Notes: generated by a model from the letters alone, not told the origin. A stretch of DNA of 64,000 bases from Rhodoblastus sp963804045 (GCA_963804045.1 CAWDOR010000034.1:145103-209102); one strand, 5' to 3'; numbered from the stretch's first letter, positions 1 to 9,382 are shown. Numbers and translations are program-made.

Positions 1-1596
1 ACGCCCGGCCACGCCGATTTCGGCGGCGAAGTCGAGCGAATCCTGTCGATGGTCGATGGCGCCATCGTGCTCGTTGACGCGGCCGAAGGCCCGATGCCGC
101 AGACCAAATTTGTCGTTGGCAAGGCGCTGAAAATCGGCCTCAAGCCGATTGTGGCCATCAATAAGGTCGACAAGCCCGACGCGCGCGTGACCGAAGTCGT
201 CAATGAGGTGTTCGATCTGTTCGCGGCGCTTGACGCGACCGACGAACAGCTCGACTTCCCGATCCTCTACGGCTCCGGCAAAATCGGATGGATGGCCGAG
301 AGCCCCGAAGGTCCGCAAGACGGCATGGGCCCGCTGTTCGATATGGTTGTCAGGCATGTGCCCGCGCCGCCCGTCGAAGATGGCGCGTTGCGGATGCTCG
401 GCACGTTGATCGAAGCCAACCCCTATCTCGGGCGCATCATCACCGGCCGCATTTTCGCGGGCTCCGTGAAGACCAATCAGCAGGTCAAGGTGCTGGATCG
501 AGAAGGCAATGTGGTCGAGACCGGCCGCGTTTCGAAAATTCTCGCCTTCCGCGGCATTGAGCGCCAGCCGGTCGAAGAGGCGGAAGCGGGCGACATTGTC
601 GCCGTCGCCGGCCTGCCCAAGTTCAACGTCGCCGACACACTGGCGGCGCCCGAGGTCACCGAGCCGTTGCAGGCGCAGCCGATCGATCCGCCGACGCTGT
701 CAATGACTTTCATGGTCAATGATTTGCCGCTGGCCGGCACCGAGGGGGACAAGGTGACCAGCCGCGTCATTCGCGACCGCCTGATGAAGGAAGCCGAGGG
801 CAATGTCGCCTTGCGCGTCGATGACACGCCCGGTTCCGACGCTTTCATCGTCTCCGGGCGCGGCGAATTGCAGCTGGCCATCCTGATCGAGAACATGCGT
901 CGCGAGGGCTTCGAGCTGGGCATTTCGCGTCCCCGCGTGGTGTTCCAGAAGGATGAGGCCGGCGACCGTCTGGAGCCGATCGAGGAAGTGGTGATCGACG
1001 TCGATGAGGAATTTTCGGGCGTCGTCGTGCAGAAAATGTCGGAACGCAAGGCCGACATGATTGAAATGCGGCCGTCGGGCGGCAATCGACTGCGTCTGGT
1101 GTTCCATGCGCCGACGCGTGGCCTGATCGGCTATCAGGGCGAGCTGATGACCGACACCAAGGGCACTGCGATCATGAACCGCTTGTTCCACGCCTATGCG
1201 CCGTACAAAGGCGACATCCAGGGTCGGCGCAATGGCGTGCTGATTTCCAACGATGCTGGCGAATCGGTCTCCTACGCCATGTGGAAACTCGAAGATCGCG
1301 GCCCGATGATGATCGAGCCCGGCATCAAGGTCTATGCCGGCATGATCATTGGCCAGCACACCCGCGAAAACGACCTTGAAGTGAATGTGCTCAGGGGCAA
1401 AAAGCTGACCAACGTCCGCGCTTCCGGCACGGATGAGGCGGTCAGGCTGACGCCTCCGATCCGCATGACCTTGGAAAAATCACTGGCCTATATCGAAAAC
1501 GACGAATTGGTCGAAGTGACGCCGAAATCCATTCGTCTGCGCAAGACCAAGCTCGATCCCAACGATCGCAAGCGCGCCGAACGCGCGAAAGAATAA
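1..1596 (+). CDS. typA: Translational GTPase TypA/BipA (5' truncated by window edge)
   Basis: Ribosome-associated GTPase of the elongation-factor-G family, linked to stress adaptation and 50S assembly. The frame is open from base 1 and begins inside the G domain at the G3 motif TPGHADFGGEVER; the G4 motif NKVDKPDAR follows. Downstream come the EF-Tu-like domain II (GTLIEANPYLGRIITGRIF) and the EF-G-like C-terminal part with the TypA-typical GYQGELMTDTKGTAIMNRLF stretch, ending in a basic tail. About 531 codons are present; the family is about 605 residues, so the first 70 or so, including the P loop, lie upstream of the window. Identification is firm. Confidence 0.96.
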   Translation, partial: TPGHADFGGEVERILSMVDGAIVLVDAAEGPMPQTKFVVGKALKIGLKPIVAINKVDKPDARVTEVVNEVFDLFAALDATDEQLDFPILYGSGKIGWMAESPEGPQDGMGPLFDMVVRHVPAPPVEDGALRMLGTLIEANPYLGRIITGRIFAGSVKTNQQVKVLDREGNVVETGRVSKILAFRGIERQPVEEAEAGDIVAVAGLPKFNVADTLAAPEVTEPLQAQPIDPPTLSMTFMVNDLPLAGTEGDKVTSRVIRDRLMKEAEGNVALRVDDTPGSDAFIVSGRGELQLAILIENMRREGFELGISRPRVVFQKDEAGDRLEPIEEVVIDVDEEFSGVVVQKMSERKADMIEMRPSGGNRLRLVFHAPTRGLIGYQGELMTDTKGTAIMNRLFHAYAPYKGDIQGRRNGVLISNDAGESVSYAMWKLEDRGPMMIEPGIKVYAGMIIGQHTRENDLEVNVLRGKKLTNVRASGTDEAVRLTPPIRMTLEKSLAYIENDELVEVTPKSIRLRKTKLDPNDRKRAERAKE

Positions 1597-1665
1597 GCCG
1601 CTTCTTGTCGAGGCCGGGCTTTGGTCGACAATTGGCCGAGTCCGGCTGTCGTTTTCGGAGCTATG

Positions 1666-2967
1666 ATGGAGTTTAACTACGACGAGGTCCGTCTTGGGCA
1701 GAACGCCCGGCGGCTACGTGTCGATACACTGGCGCGATTACGGTGGCTGGCCTTCGCAGGCCAGATCGGCGCCATTCTGTTCACCGCTTTTTTCCTGCGT
1801 TTCGACCTTGCATTTCCGATTTGTCTCGCTTTGGTTGGGTTGCTTGGGGCCGCGAATCTTGTCGTCACCGCCTTTACGTCGCGCCAGATGCGCCTTTCCG
1901 AATTAAATGCAACGTTTTTTTTAATATTTGATATAGTGCAACTTGCTTCTATACTTTATTTTACTGGTGGTATCGAAAATCCGTTCTCTATATTGTTTCT
2001 TGCTCCGGTGACGGTGTCAGCTGTATCGTTGCAAGTAAGGCATATTTTGAGCGTCATGCTGGTTTCCTTGTTTTGTGTGACGCTGCTCTGTTTCTTTCAT
2101 CAACCCCTGCCCTGGTACGACGGCCAAATCCTGAATCTTCCGCCGCTTTACAAGGCGGGCGTCTGGTCGGCGATTCTGGTCTCTTGTCTTTTCATTTCCG
2201 CCTATGTGTCTCGCGTCGCCAATGAAGCACGCTCGTTGAGCCAGGCGTTGGCGGCGGCGGAACTGGTCCTGGAGCGGGAAAATCATCTGTCGAAACTCGA
2301 CGGCCTCGCAGCGGCGGCTGCGCACGAACTTGGAACGCCCCTGGCGACGATTTCACTGGTTTCGCGGGAGTTGAACAAGGCTGTGGTTCCCTCGGAGCTC
2401 AAGGAAGATTTGGTTTTGCTTGAACAGGAGGCGCAGAGGTGCCGCGCGATTTTGGGCAAGCTGACGTCTCTGGCTGACGAGAATGACGAGCCTTTTGCAA
2501 CGACCCGGCTCAGCGTTTTACTGGAACAGATCGCGGAGCCGCATCGCTTCGGCGCCGTCGATGTCAACATCCATCTTGGCGGCGACGGGGAGGAGCCGAA
2601 ATCGGCCTATAGCCCGGCGATCATCTATGGCATTGGTAATTTCGTCGATAATGCCGTCGACTTCGCCAATTCAACCGTGAAAATCGATGCGACCTGGAGT
2701 TTGAATGACGTTGAAATCGTCATTGCCGACGATGGTCCTGGTTTTCCTGGAGAATTGATCGACCAGCTTGGCGAACCCTACCTTTCGCGGAGAGCCAATA
2801 GACGAACCAAAATCGAAAATGGCTCCGGTCTTGGTCTTGGCGTATTTATCGCAAAAACGTTGTTAGAGCGCTCAGGCGCACTATTATCTTTTTCAAACGA
2901 CAGTCACGGCGGCGCCAAGATTGCACTTAAATGGACTCGCGGACAATTCGAAAATCCCAATGTTTAA
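1666..2967 (+). CDS. regB: Redox sensor histidine kinase RegB/PrrB/ActS
   Basis: Membrane histidine kinase of the RegBA (PrrBA, ActSR) redox system, which in known members senses quinone pool and oxygen state and phosphorylates RegA. From the ATG at 1666 it is 433 residues: about six hydrophobic segments (residues 25-185) with the quinone-site motif GGIENPF at 101-107, the H box AAHELGTPLATIS with His220, the redox box QRCRAIL with Cys259, then N box and G boxes (DDGPGFPG, GSGLGLGVF). An AGGAG-like GGAG 5 nt before 1666 decides this start; an in-frame TTG at 1621 has no support. The part encoding the second and third membrane segments is unusually AT-rich. regA follows on the same strand. Confidence 0.93.
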   Translation: MEFNYDEVRLGQNARRLRVDTLARLRWLAFAGQIGAILFTAFFLRFDLAFPICLALVGLLGAANLVVTAFTSRQMRLSELNATFFLIFDIVQLASILYFTGGIENPFSILFLAPVTVSAVSLQVRHILSVMLVSLFCVTLLCFFHQPLPWYDGQILNLPPLYKAGVWSAILVSCLFISAYVSRVANEARSLSQALAAAELVLERENHLSKLDGLAAAAAHELGTPLATISLVSRELNKAVVPSELKEDLVLLEQEAQRCRAILGKLTSLADENDEPFATTRLSVLLEQIAEPHRFGAVDVNIHLGGDGEEPKSAYSPAIIYGIGNFVDNAVDFANSTVKIDATWSLNDVEIVIADDGPGFPGELIDQLGEPYLSRRANRRTKIENGSGLGLGVFIAKTLLERSGALLSFSNDSHGGAKIALKWTRGQFENPNV

Positions 2968-2982
2968 GGATGGGATTTTCGA
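2948..2982 (+). promoter_or_regulatory. 12-bp inverted repeat enclosing the regB stop codon
   Basis: A perfect 12-bp stem (2948-2959 with 2971-2982, TCGAAAATCCCA and its complement) flanks an 11-nt loop that contains the regB TAA at 2965-2967. No T run follows, so it is not a standard intrinsic terminator. It could stabilise the regB 3' end or set the regB to regA ratio. The structure is seen; the role is inferred. Confidence 0.5.
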
Positions 2983-3067
2983 TTGTTAGGAGACGAGTCC
3001 AATTACATAAATGGTTTGATTTCGGATCGTTCGTGACGTATCGAGGGCCTTCCCTTGGGAGCGCGAT

Positions 3068-3658
3068 ATGGCCGAGTCTCCAGAATCCGTCACAAGCGCC
3101 GACCACGGCGAGGCGGCGGCTCTTTTTGCAAAAGACAAGACGCTGCTGATTGTCGATGACGACAAGCCGTTTCTGAATCGTTTGGCCAAGGCGATGGGCT
3201 CGCGGGGATTTCTCGTCACTTGCGCCGATACGGTCGCCGACGGCTTGAATGCAATTCGGAACGCCCCTCCGGCCTTTGCCGTGATCGACATGCGGCTCGG
3301 CGACGGCAATGGCCTTGACGTCATCAGCGAATTGAAAGCGCGCCGTCCGGAAGCGCGGGGCATCATTCTGACGGGCTACGGCAATATTTCCTCAGCGGTG
3401 TTGGCGGTCAAGCTCGGCGCCTTCGATTATCTCGCCAAGCCGACCGACGCCGACGAGATCTATGCGGCGTTGCTCCACGCCAATTCGAGCTCCGCTGGCG
3501 AAGCGCCGATCAATCCCATGTCGGCCGAGCGTGTCCGCTGGGAACATATCCAGCGAATATTCGAACTCTGTAATCGGAATGTCTCGGAGACGGCGCGCCG
3601 TCTGACCATGCATCGTCGCACCTTGCAGCGCATTCTGGCCAAACGCGCGCCGAAATAA
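3068..3658 (+). CDS. regA: Redox response regulator RegA/PrrA/ActR
   Basis: Cognate regulator of RegB, 196 residues. The receiver domain (residues 25-135) shows the acidic pocket IVDDD at 28-32, phosphoacceptor Asp74 in VIDMRLGDGNG, and the conserved Lys in YLAKPTDADE. A short linker rich in Pro and Ser leads to a Fis-type helix-turn-helix at the C terminus (NVSETARRLTMHRRTLQRIL), typical of RegA. ATG 3068 has GGGAG about 8 nt upstream. In related bacteria RegA controls photosynthesis, respiration, carbon and nitrogen fixation genes; targets here cannot be read from the window. It ends 2 bases before the convergent holA stop. Confidence 0.95.
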   Translation: MAESPESVTSADHGEAAALFAKDKTLLIVDDDKPFLNRLAKAMGSRGFLVTCADTVADGLNAIRNAPPAFAVIDMRLGDGNGLDVISELKARRPEARGIILTGYGNISSAVLAVKLGAFDYLAKPTDADEIYAALLHANSSSAGEAPINPMSAERVRWEHIQRIFELCNRNVSETARRLTMHRRTLQRILAKRAPK

Positions 3659-3659
3659 C

Positions 3660-4712
3660 TCAGCGCCGACGCTCGTTGGGTTTGGTTTGCCGACCGCCGG
3701 GACGCGAGAGCAGCAGTCGCGTCAGGCGCTCCGCCAGAAGCGTCGGATTTTGCCGCGACGCTTTGGTGAAGCTTTGCAAGATCGCGATCAATTCGACAAT
3801 TTCGCCTGAGCTGAAAGATTTGAGCTGGCTGGAGAACTCCGCCTTGCGGGCGAAGCCGCCGGTCTGGCGCAGCATGGTTTGCAGCGCATCATTGGCGTTC
3901 GTTCGGTTTTCTATTTCGCTGAGCCCGCGCTGCAAGGCGAGGGCATGGCGCAACATCAGCACCAGAATCGTCGTTGGATCGACGCCGGTTTGCAGCGCGC
4001 GATGGACCAGTTCGAGCGTTTCCCTGCGGCTCAGCGAAAAAAAGCCGTCGATGATGGCATCGGTGCGCGACAGATTGGGATCGTGAGAGATCGCCTCGAC
4101 GTCGGCAAAGGCAATTTGGCTCTGTCCATGGGTATAGAGCAGCAGCTTCTCGATCTCGTTTCGCGTGGCGATGCGATCTTCGCCGAGCGTGTCGAGCAAT
4201 GCATCGCGCGCGCCGGGTTCAATGCTTTGCCCGGTGGCGGCCAGCTCCTGTTCGAGCAGCCGCAACACGCTGCGCAGATCGTCCTGGCGACATTCGATGC
4301 TCGCGGCAAAACTCTGCGCTTCGATCCACTTTCGCAATGGGGCGTCGCGTCGGAGGTCGCCGGCTTCGAGCAGCAGAAGACAATTTTGCGGCGGCGCCTG
4401 AGCAATCATTTCCAAAGCGGGAAGAATGGATTTGCCGCCGAGATTGACGCGGATGACCCGGCTCGCCTGTTCGAACATGTCGATTGAATTGGCTTCATCG
4501 ACCAGAATCAGGGGGTCGGCGGCGATCGCATCGCCGGAAACATCGATTTTTTGTAACGGGGTCGAGCCTTCCGCGAGGAAATTATGGCGGCCGATATGCA
4601 GCGACCGTTCCGCGACCAAACCGCGATCCGGACCGAAAATCAGATAGATGAAATATCGGTCACTGGGTCTGGCGAGAAATGCGTCGGCCTCGCTATGCGA
4701 TATCGCCGCCAT
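3660..4712 (-). CDS. holA: DNA polymerase III delta subunit
   Basis: Clamp-loader delta subunit that opens the beta sliding clamp during replication. The 350-residue product has the family layout: an AAA+-like N-terminal domain without a working Walker A (FIYLIFGPDRGLVAERS), the LILVDEANSID region, a central lid domain, and the C-terminal collar helices (ATRNEIEKLLLY, LRHALALQRGL). It is the last gene of the leuS-lptE-holA unit, a conserved alphaproteobacterial order, and lies 5 bp after lptE. No anomalies seen. Confidence 0.93.
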   Translation of the reverse strand: MAAISHSEADAFLARPSDRYFIYLIFGPDRGLVAERSLHIGRHNFLAEGSTPLQKIDVSGDAIAADPLILVDEANSIDMFEQASRVIRVNLGGKSILPALEMIAQAPPQNCLLLLEAGDLRRDAPLRKWIEAQSFAASIECRQDDLRSVLRLLEQELAATGQSIEPGARDALLDTLGEDRIATRNEIEKLLLYTHGQSQIAFADVEAISHDPNLSRTDAIIDGFFSLSRRETLELVHRALQTGVDPTTILVLMLRHALALQRGLSEIENRTNANDALQTMLRQTGGFARKAEFSSQLKSFSSGEIVELIAILQSFTKASRQNPTLLAERLTRLLLSRPGGRQTKPNERRR

Positions 4713-4717
4713 TTGGT

Positions 4718-5263
4718 TTATTTCGCCAGGGCGACGGCGATGCGGGTGCGAATCTGCTCGGCAATGGTCTTGGCGTTGCGAATCTCAGCGTCGCGCGCGG
4801 CGCGCACATTGCTCAGGCGCTGCGAAGTGCGGTCATAGGAGACGAATTCGGCGACCGTGCCGCTGACCAAGGGCTTGTCGGTGGCGCCGACCAGCGGAAA
4901 CAGCTTGTATTCGGCATCGACATGCACCGAGCCGGCTTCGGCCTGACCGGTAAAGGTATTGATGATCGGCGTGGCCATGCGCTCGCGAAGCGTCACCACC
5001 AGGCGATATTTCGGCGGCGTGGACGATCCCGTGCCATCGAGCTGCGAAATCAGTTCATTCTCGACATAATGGCCGAGACGGTCAGGAATTGGCTCGACCC
5101 TGATCGTGCGCAATTCGTCGCCAATCGGCGTCCCGCCTTCCGTCGAGGCCAGATAGAGAGGCTGGATGCAGCCGGCAAGCAGAAGGGTCGCGCCGAGAAC
5201 GACCGCCTTGCCCACGAAATGCGAGAGGCCGCTGCGGGTTTTGCTGGGGCTAGGCGACGACAT
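4718..5263 (-). CDS. lptE: LPS-assembly lipoprotein LptE
   Basis: Outer-membrane lipoprotein that plugs and supports the LptD lipopolysaccharide translocon. The 181-residue product begins with a basic N terminus, a hydrophobic segment and the lipobox LLAGC with Cys32, followed by PLYL and a mixed alpha/beta domain with the LptE/RlpB-like pattern GDELRTIRVEPIPDRLGHYVENE. The ATG at 5263 is preferred; another ATG 21 bases upstream is in frame. Its start overlaps the leuS 3' end by 14 bp, indicating translational coupling. Sequence conservation in this family is low, so the call leans on lipobox, length and position between leuS and holA. Confidence 0.88.
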   Translation of the reverse strand: MSSPSPSKTRSGLSHFVGKAVVLGATLLLAGCIQPLYLASTEGGTPIGDELRTIRVEPIPDRLGHYVENELISQLDGTGSSTPPKYRLVVTLRERMATPIINTFTGQAEAGSVHVDAEYKLFPLVGATDKPLVSGTVAEFVSYDRTSQRLSNVRAARDAEIRNAKTIAEQIRTRIAVALAK

Positions 5264-7866
5264 TGATGATCCTCTGCGGGACAACGATGATCTTTTTCGG
5301 CGTCCGTCCCTCGCAGGCGCGTTGGACAGTTTCCAGAGCCATGACCGCCGTCTCGATTTCGGCCTGGGATGCGGTGCGTGAAATGGTCAAGTCCGCTCGC
5401 TTTTTGCCGTTCACTTGCACCGGTAGCGTTACCACATCCTCGACGATAAGAGAACGATCCGCGATCGGCCAAGGCGATTCCGCGAGAAGCTGGACATTGC
5501 CAAGCTCAGCCCAGCATTCCTCGCCCAGATGCGGCATCACTGGCGCGAATATTTGAACAAGAATTTGGCCGGCCTCACGGAAGGCGTAACGGACATCGTC
5601 GCCGTCGACCGTGGCGTCGAAAGTTGCGACCAGCGCGGCCAATTGATTGGCGAGATCGTAGACCTGGGCGACGCAGCGATTGAAGCGCAAACGGCTGAGA
5701 TCGTCTTCAGCCTTGACCAGAATGGCGTGCGCGGCCTTGCGGATTCGGTTCGCTTTTTCGCCGTATTCCGAAACCTGGTCCGTCTTCGCCGCGATATCCG
5801 CGATTTCGGCGATCAGGCGCCATAGCCTTTGCACGAATTTGGCAGCCGCCTGAACGCCGTCCTCGGTCCAGATCACGTCGCGGTCGGGCGGCGAGTTCGG
5901 ACAGCATGAACCAGCGTGCCGTATCCGCGCCATAGGTGGCGATAATGTCGTCGGGGTCGATGGTGTTGCGTTTCGACTTGGACATTTTTTCGATCGAGCC
6001 GATGTCCACTGGTCGATTGTCACTGAGCGCAAAGGCCTTTCGGTCCGATCCATCGGTCTCGAAACGAATTTCCGTCGGCGACATCCAGGCTCCCTCAGCG
6101 GAGCGATAGGTTTCGTGGACGACCATGCCTTGGGTAAACAGGCCGGCGAAGGGTTCGCTCAAGCCGACATGGCCGGTCGCCTGCATGGCGCGGGTGAAGA
6201 AGCGAGCATAAAGCAGGTGCAGGATGGCATGCTCGATGCCGCCAATATATTGATCGACCGGCAGCCAATGATCGACGACGGATTTGTCGGTCGGCGATTC
6301 CGTGTTCTTGGGATCGGTGAAGCGAGCAAAATACCAGGACGAATCGACGAATGTGTCCATCGTGTCGGTTTCACGCCGCGCCGGTTTGCCGCATTTCGGG
6401 CAGGTTGTCTTGCCCCAGCTTTCATGGCGATCCAGCGGATTGCCCGGCAGATCGAAGCTGACGTCCGGCGGCAGTTCGATTGGCAGGCTGGCGCGCGGCG
6501 CGGACACAACGCCGCAATCTTCGCAATGGATGATCGGAATCGGGCAGCCCCAATAGCGTTGGCGGGAAATGCCCCAGTCGCGCAGCTTGTAATTGACTTG
6601 GCGTCGAGCGCGGGGCGCGCCCTCGACCGTTTCGCTTTCCAGCCTCCGAACTGCTTCTTCACGCGCTTCAGCTGGCGTCATGCCGTCGAGGAAACGCGAA
6701 TGGATCAGCCGGCCGTCGCCGTCATAAGCGGCTTCATCGACTGAAAATTTCTCGGGATCGACGCCTTCGGGGCAGACGACCACGGTCCAGCCAAGATCAT
6801 ATTTCCGCGCGAAATCCAGATCGCGCTGGTCATGGGCGGGGCAGCCGAAAATCGCGCCTGTGCCATAGTCCATCAGGACGAAATTGGCGATATAGACCGG
6901 CAGGGTCCATTCGGGATCGAAAGGATGTTTGACCCGGGCGCCGGTATCAAAACCCTTTTTCTCCGCGGTTTCCAGTGCGGCGCTTGAGGTGCCGATCCGG
7001 CGGCATTCCTCGATGAAAGCCGCCATTTCGGCATTGTCTCGCGCCAATTCAGCGGCAAAGGGGTGGTCGGGCGACAGGGCGAGGAAACGCGCGCCAAACA
7101 GGGTGTCCGGTCGGGTGGTAAAGACTTCGACGGTCTTGAACGCCTTTGGATCGACCACATCGAATTTCACCAGCGCGCCTTCGGAGCGGCCGATCCAGTT
7201 TTTCTGCATCAGCCGGACTTTTTCCGGCCAACGCTCCAGCCCGTCGAGCGAGGCAAGCAAATCCTCGGCGAATTCGGTGATGCGGAAAAACCATTGCGTC
7301 AGTTCGCGCTGCTCGACCAGAGCGCCGGAGCGCCAGCCTCGCCCGTCTATGACCTGTTCATTGGCCAGCACGGTCTGATCGACCGGGTCCCAGTTGACCT
7401 TGGCGTTCTTGCGATAGACCAGTCCCTTGTCGAGCATGTCAAGGAACATGGCCTGCTGATGCTTGTAATAGCTGGCGTCACAGGTGGCGATTTCGCGCGA
7501 CCAGTCGATGGAAAGCCCCATGCTCTGCAATTGTTTGCGCATGGCGGCGATATTCGCATAGGTCCATTCGCCGGGATGCGAGCCATTGAGCCGCGCGGCG
7601 TTTTCGGCGGGCATGCCGAAGGCGTCCCAGCCCATGGGATGAAGGACATTATAGCCCCGGGCGCGCATGACGCGGGCGACGACATCGCCCATGGCGTAGT
7701 TGCGCACATGGCCCATGTGAATGCGCCCCGACGGATAGGGGAACATTTCGAGCACATAATATTTTGGGCGCGGATCGTCGTTACGGGTGAGGAATGTCTG
7801 TTGCTCCGACCAGGTTTTCTGCCATTTTGGCTCGGCTTCATGGGGATTGTAACGGTCAGGGCGCAT
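5250..7866 (-). CDS. leuS: Leucyl-tRNA synthetase, frameshifted in this sequence
   Basis: Class I aminoacyl-tRNA synthetase charging tRNA-Leu. The first 640 or so codons show the HIGH-type motif GRIHMGH, the zinc-binding insertion (CEDCG, CPKCG), the CP1 editing domain and the KMSKS loop. After RWFMLS the frame breaks: an extra T at 5896-5897 (GAGTTCGG where GAGTCGG restores DSPPDRDVIWTEDG) moves the anticodon-binding domain into another frame, which stays open to the stop at 5250. Repaired length is about 871 residues, normal for the family. The gene is essential, so a sequencing error is more likely than a pseudogene. ATG 7866 begins MRPDRYNPHEAEPKWQ, a normal LeuS start. Confidence 0.95.
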
Positions 7867-7965
7867 CGAATTTCGGCTTTTCCAGAATGATCCAGGCTGG
7901 CCGCAAAGAGCATAATTTCGCCGGGCCGGTCAATTGATTTGGCTGTCGGCGCGGCGGTCGCGCCA

Positions 7966-7989
7966 CCGGGGAATTTGCAAATTCTCCGG
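7966..7989. promoter_or_regulatory. 24-bp imperfect palindrome between leuS and yggS
   Basis: CCGG-G-GAATTTGCAAATTC-T-CCGG: the central 14 bp and the outer 4-bp arms are perfectly symmetric, with a single mismatched pair between them. It lies in the 155-bp region between the divergent leuS and yggS starts, 33 bp before yggS. It could be an operator or an RNA hairpin in the yggS leader. The binding factor is unknown. Confidence 0.4.
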
Positions 7990-8021
7990 TTGGGTTTATT
8001 TCCGGGAGGAAATGGCGAAGG

Positions 8022-8711
8022 ATGCAGGAATTGATCGGGCAAAGCGTAACGAACGATATTGCGGCGCGGCTCGAACAGGTCCGGCAGATCATGGCGCGCG
8101 CCTGCCGCGATTGTGGCCGCGATCGCCATGAGGTCGAGCTGGTTTGCGTCTCCAAGAACTTCGACGCCGAGGCGATTCTGCCGGCGCTGCGATCTGGACA
8201 GCGGGTATTCGGCGAGAATCGCGTGCAGGAGGCGGCGGGAAAATGGCCGGCGTTACGTCAGCAATTCGCCGATATCGAATTGCATCTGATTGGCCCGCTT
8301 CAATCCAACAAGGTCGAACTGGCCGTCGAGATTTTCGACGTCATCCAGACAATCGACCGCGTGAAAATCGCCGAGGCCATCGCGCATCACGCAAGGATCA
8401 AGAACAAAGACTTGCCCTGTTTCATTCAGGTCAACACGGGCGCTGAAGCGCAAAAGGCCGGCGTTTCCGTCGCCGATTTGCCGGCTTTGTCGAGGGCGTG
8501 CCGCGAGGATTTGGGTCTGCGGATCGAGGGCTTGATGTGCATTCCGCCCGTCGATCAGCCGGTGACGCCGCATTTCGCGCTTTTGCATCGCCTGGCCAAT
8601 GAAAACGGCCTGAAAAAACTGTCCATGGGCATGAGCGGCGATTTTGAACAGGCGATTTTCCTCGGCGCCACGCATGTCCGCGTCGGCTCGGCCATTTTTG
8701 GTCAGCGCTGA
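8022..8711 (+). CDS. yggS: YggS/PLPBP-family pyridoxal-phosphate homeostasis protein
   Basis: Single-domain TIM-barrel PLP-binding protein involved in vitamin B6 and amino-acid homeostasis in known members; it is not a racemase. The 229-residue product shows the PLP lysine in LVCVSKN (Lys45), the motif GENRVQEA, HLIGPLQSNK, the QVNTG segment and the C-terminal MGMSGDFEQAI with VRVGSAIFG, all family signatures. The start at 8022 is about 11 nt after GGGAGGA. It reads away from leuS and its stop overlaps the convergent L,D-transpeptidase gene by 10 bp. Confidence 0.94.
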   Translation: MQELIGQSVTNDIAARLEQVRQIMARACRDCGRDRHEVELVCVSKNFDAEAILPALRSGQRVFGENRVQEAAGKWPALRQQFADIELHLIGPLQSNKVELAVEIFDVIQTIDRVKIAEAIAHHARIKNKDLPCFIQVNTGAEAQKAGVSVADLPALSRACREDLGLRIEGLMCIPPVDQPVTPHFALLHRLANENGLKKLSMGMSGDFEQAIFLGATHVRVGSAIFGQR

Positions 8712-9235
8712 GGGCGGGCGTCGAGCCCGACCCGGAAAATAAGGCGCTTGGCGAGAATGGGCGCCAACCGCCTCATATCGTCCGGTTTGATAGCGATGCA
8801 GCCGGCGGTCGGGCGCAAATCCCGATGGGCAAGATGAAAAAAAATCGCGCTGCCACGACCCATGACGCGCGGTTTCAGATTGTAGTCGAGCACGCCGATC
8901 AGATCGTAAATCCCATCCTCCCGCCAGAGATTTTCAGCGCTGGCGCCGATCGGCAGTTGGACTGGACGATTATAGTGAAAGGATCGCGGGTCGTCGCACC
9001 ATCCGTCCGAAGGACAAATCTTGTGGCAGCCGGGCGGGTTGGCTGTCCATTTTTCGGCGCGCTTCAGCCAGCCAAGCGCCGAAAAACGTCCAATCGGGGT
9101 CACGCCATCCCCTTCGCGCCGTTTGACGCCAATGCCGCTGCGACCTATCGCGCAGGGGATGCTTCGCTGACCCACCTGCAAAATGCCCCGGGGAACGCCG
9201 GCGACCACTCGCGCGAGTGGTCGAACCGAGAGCAC
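8702..9235 (-). CDS. YkuD-type L,D-transpeptidase family protein
   Basis: Protein with the catalytic YkuD fold; in alphaproteobacteria such proteins crosslink peptidoglycan or attach proteins to it. The C-terminal half carries GRGSAIFFHLAHRD followed by RPTAGCIAI, where His and Cys are the expected catalytic pair, and an upstream GRSGIG/KREGDGVTPIGRF substrate-side segment. No signal peptide is evident, as in the cytoplasm-start ErfK/YkuD group that begins close to this domain. The start is uncertain: GTG at 9235 fits family length (177 residues), while a TTG at 9319 would add 28 residues. A 22-bp palindrome lies inside the first codons. Confidence 0.85.
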   Translation of the reverse strand: MLSVRPLARVVAGVPRGILQVGQRSIPCAIGRSGIGVKRREGDGVTPIGRFSALGWLKRAEKWTANPPGCHKICPSDGWCDDPRSFHYNRPVQLPIGASAENLWREDGIYDLIGVLDYNLKPRVMGRGSAIFFHLAHRDLRPTAGCIAIKPDDMRRLAPILAKRLIFRVGLDARPQR

Positions 9236-9382
9236 TGTCTTTCGAACTCGCCGGTCACTTCGCTTAAATTCCCTGTTTTGACGAAAGCGAGACGGAAGCG
9301 TAGGTTCTTGACTTGCCAAGGACTAAACGTTCCTCTTTGTCATGTTTCTTCATCGTGATTCGAACCGATCATAGGATGGTTC

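Noticed and set aside
5250..7866. Split leuS as two genuine genes (alpha/beta LeuRS as in Aquifex)
   Set aside because: The break is in the anticodon domain junction after the KMSKS loop, differs from the Aquifex split site, lacks a second start with RBS, and is fixed by one base.
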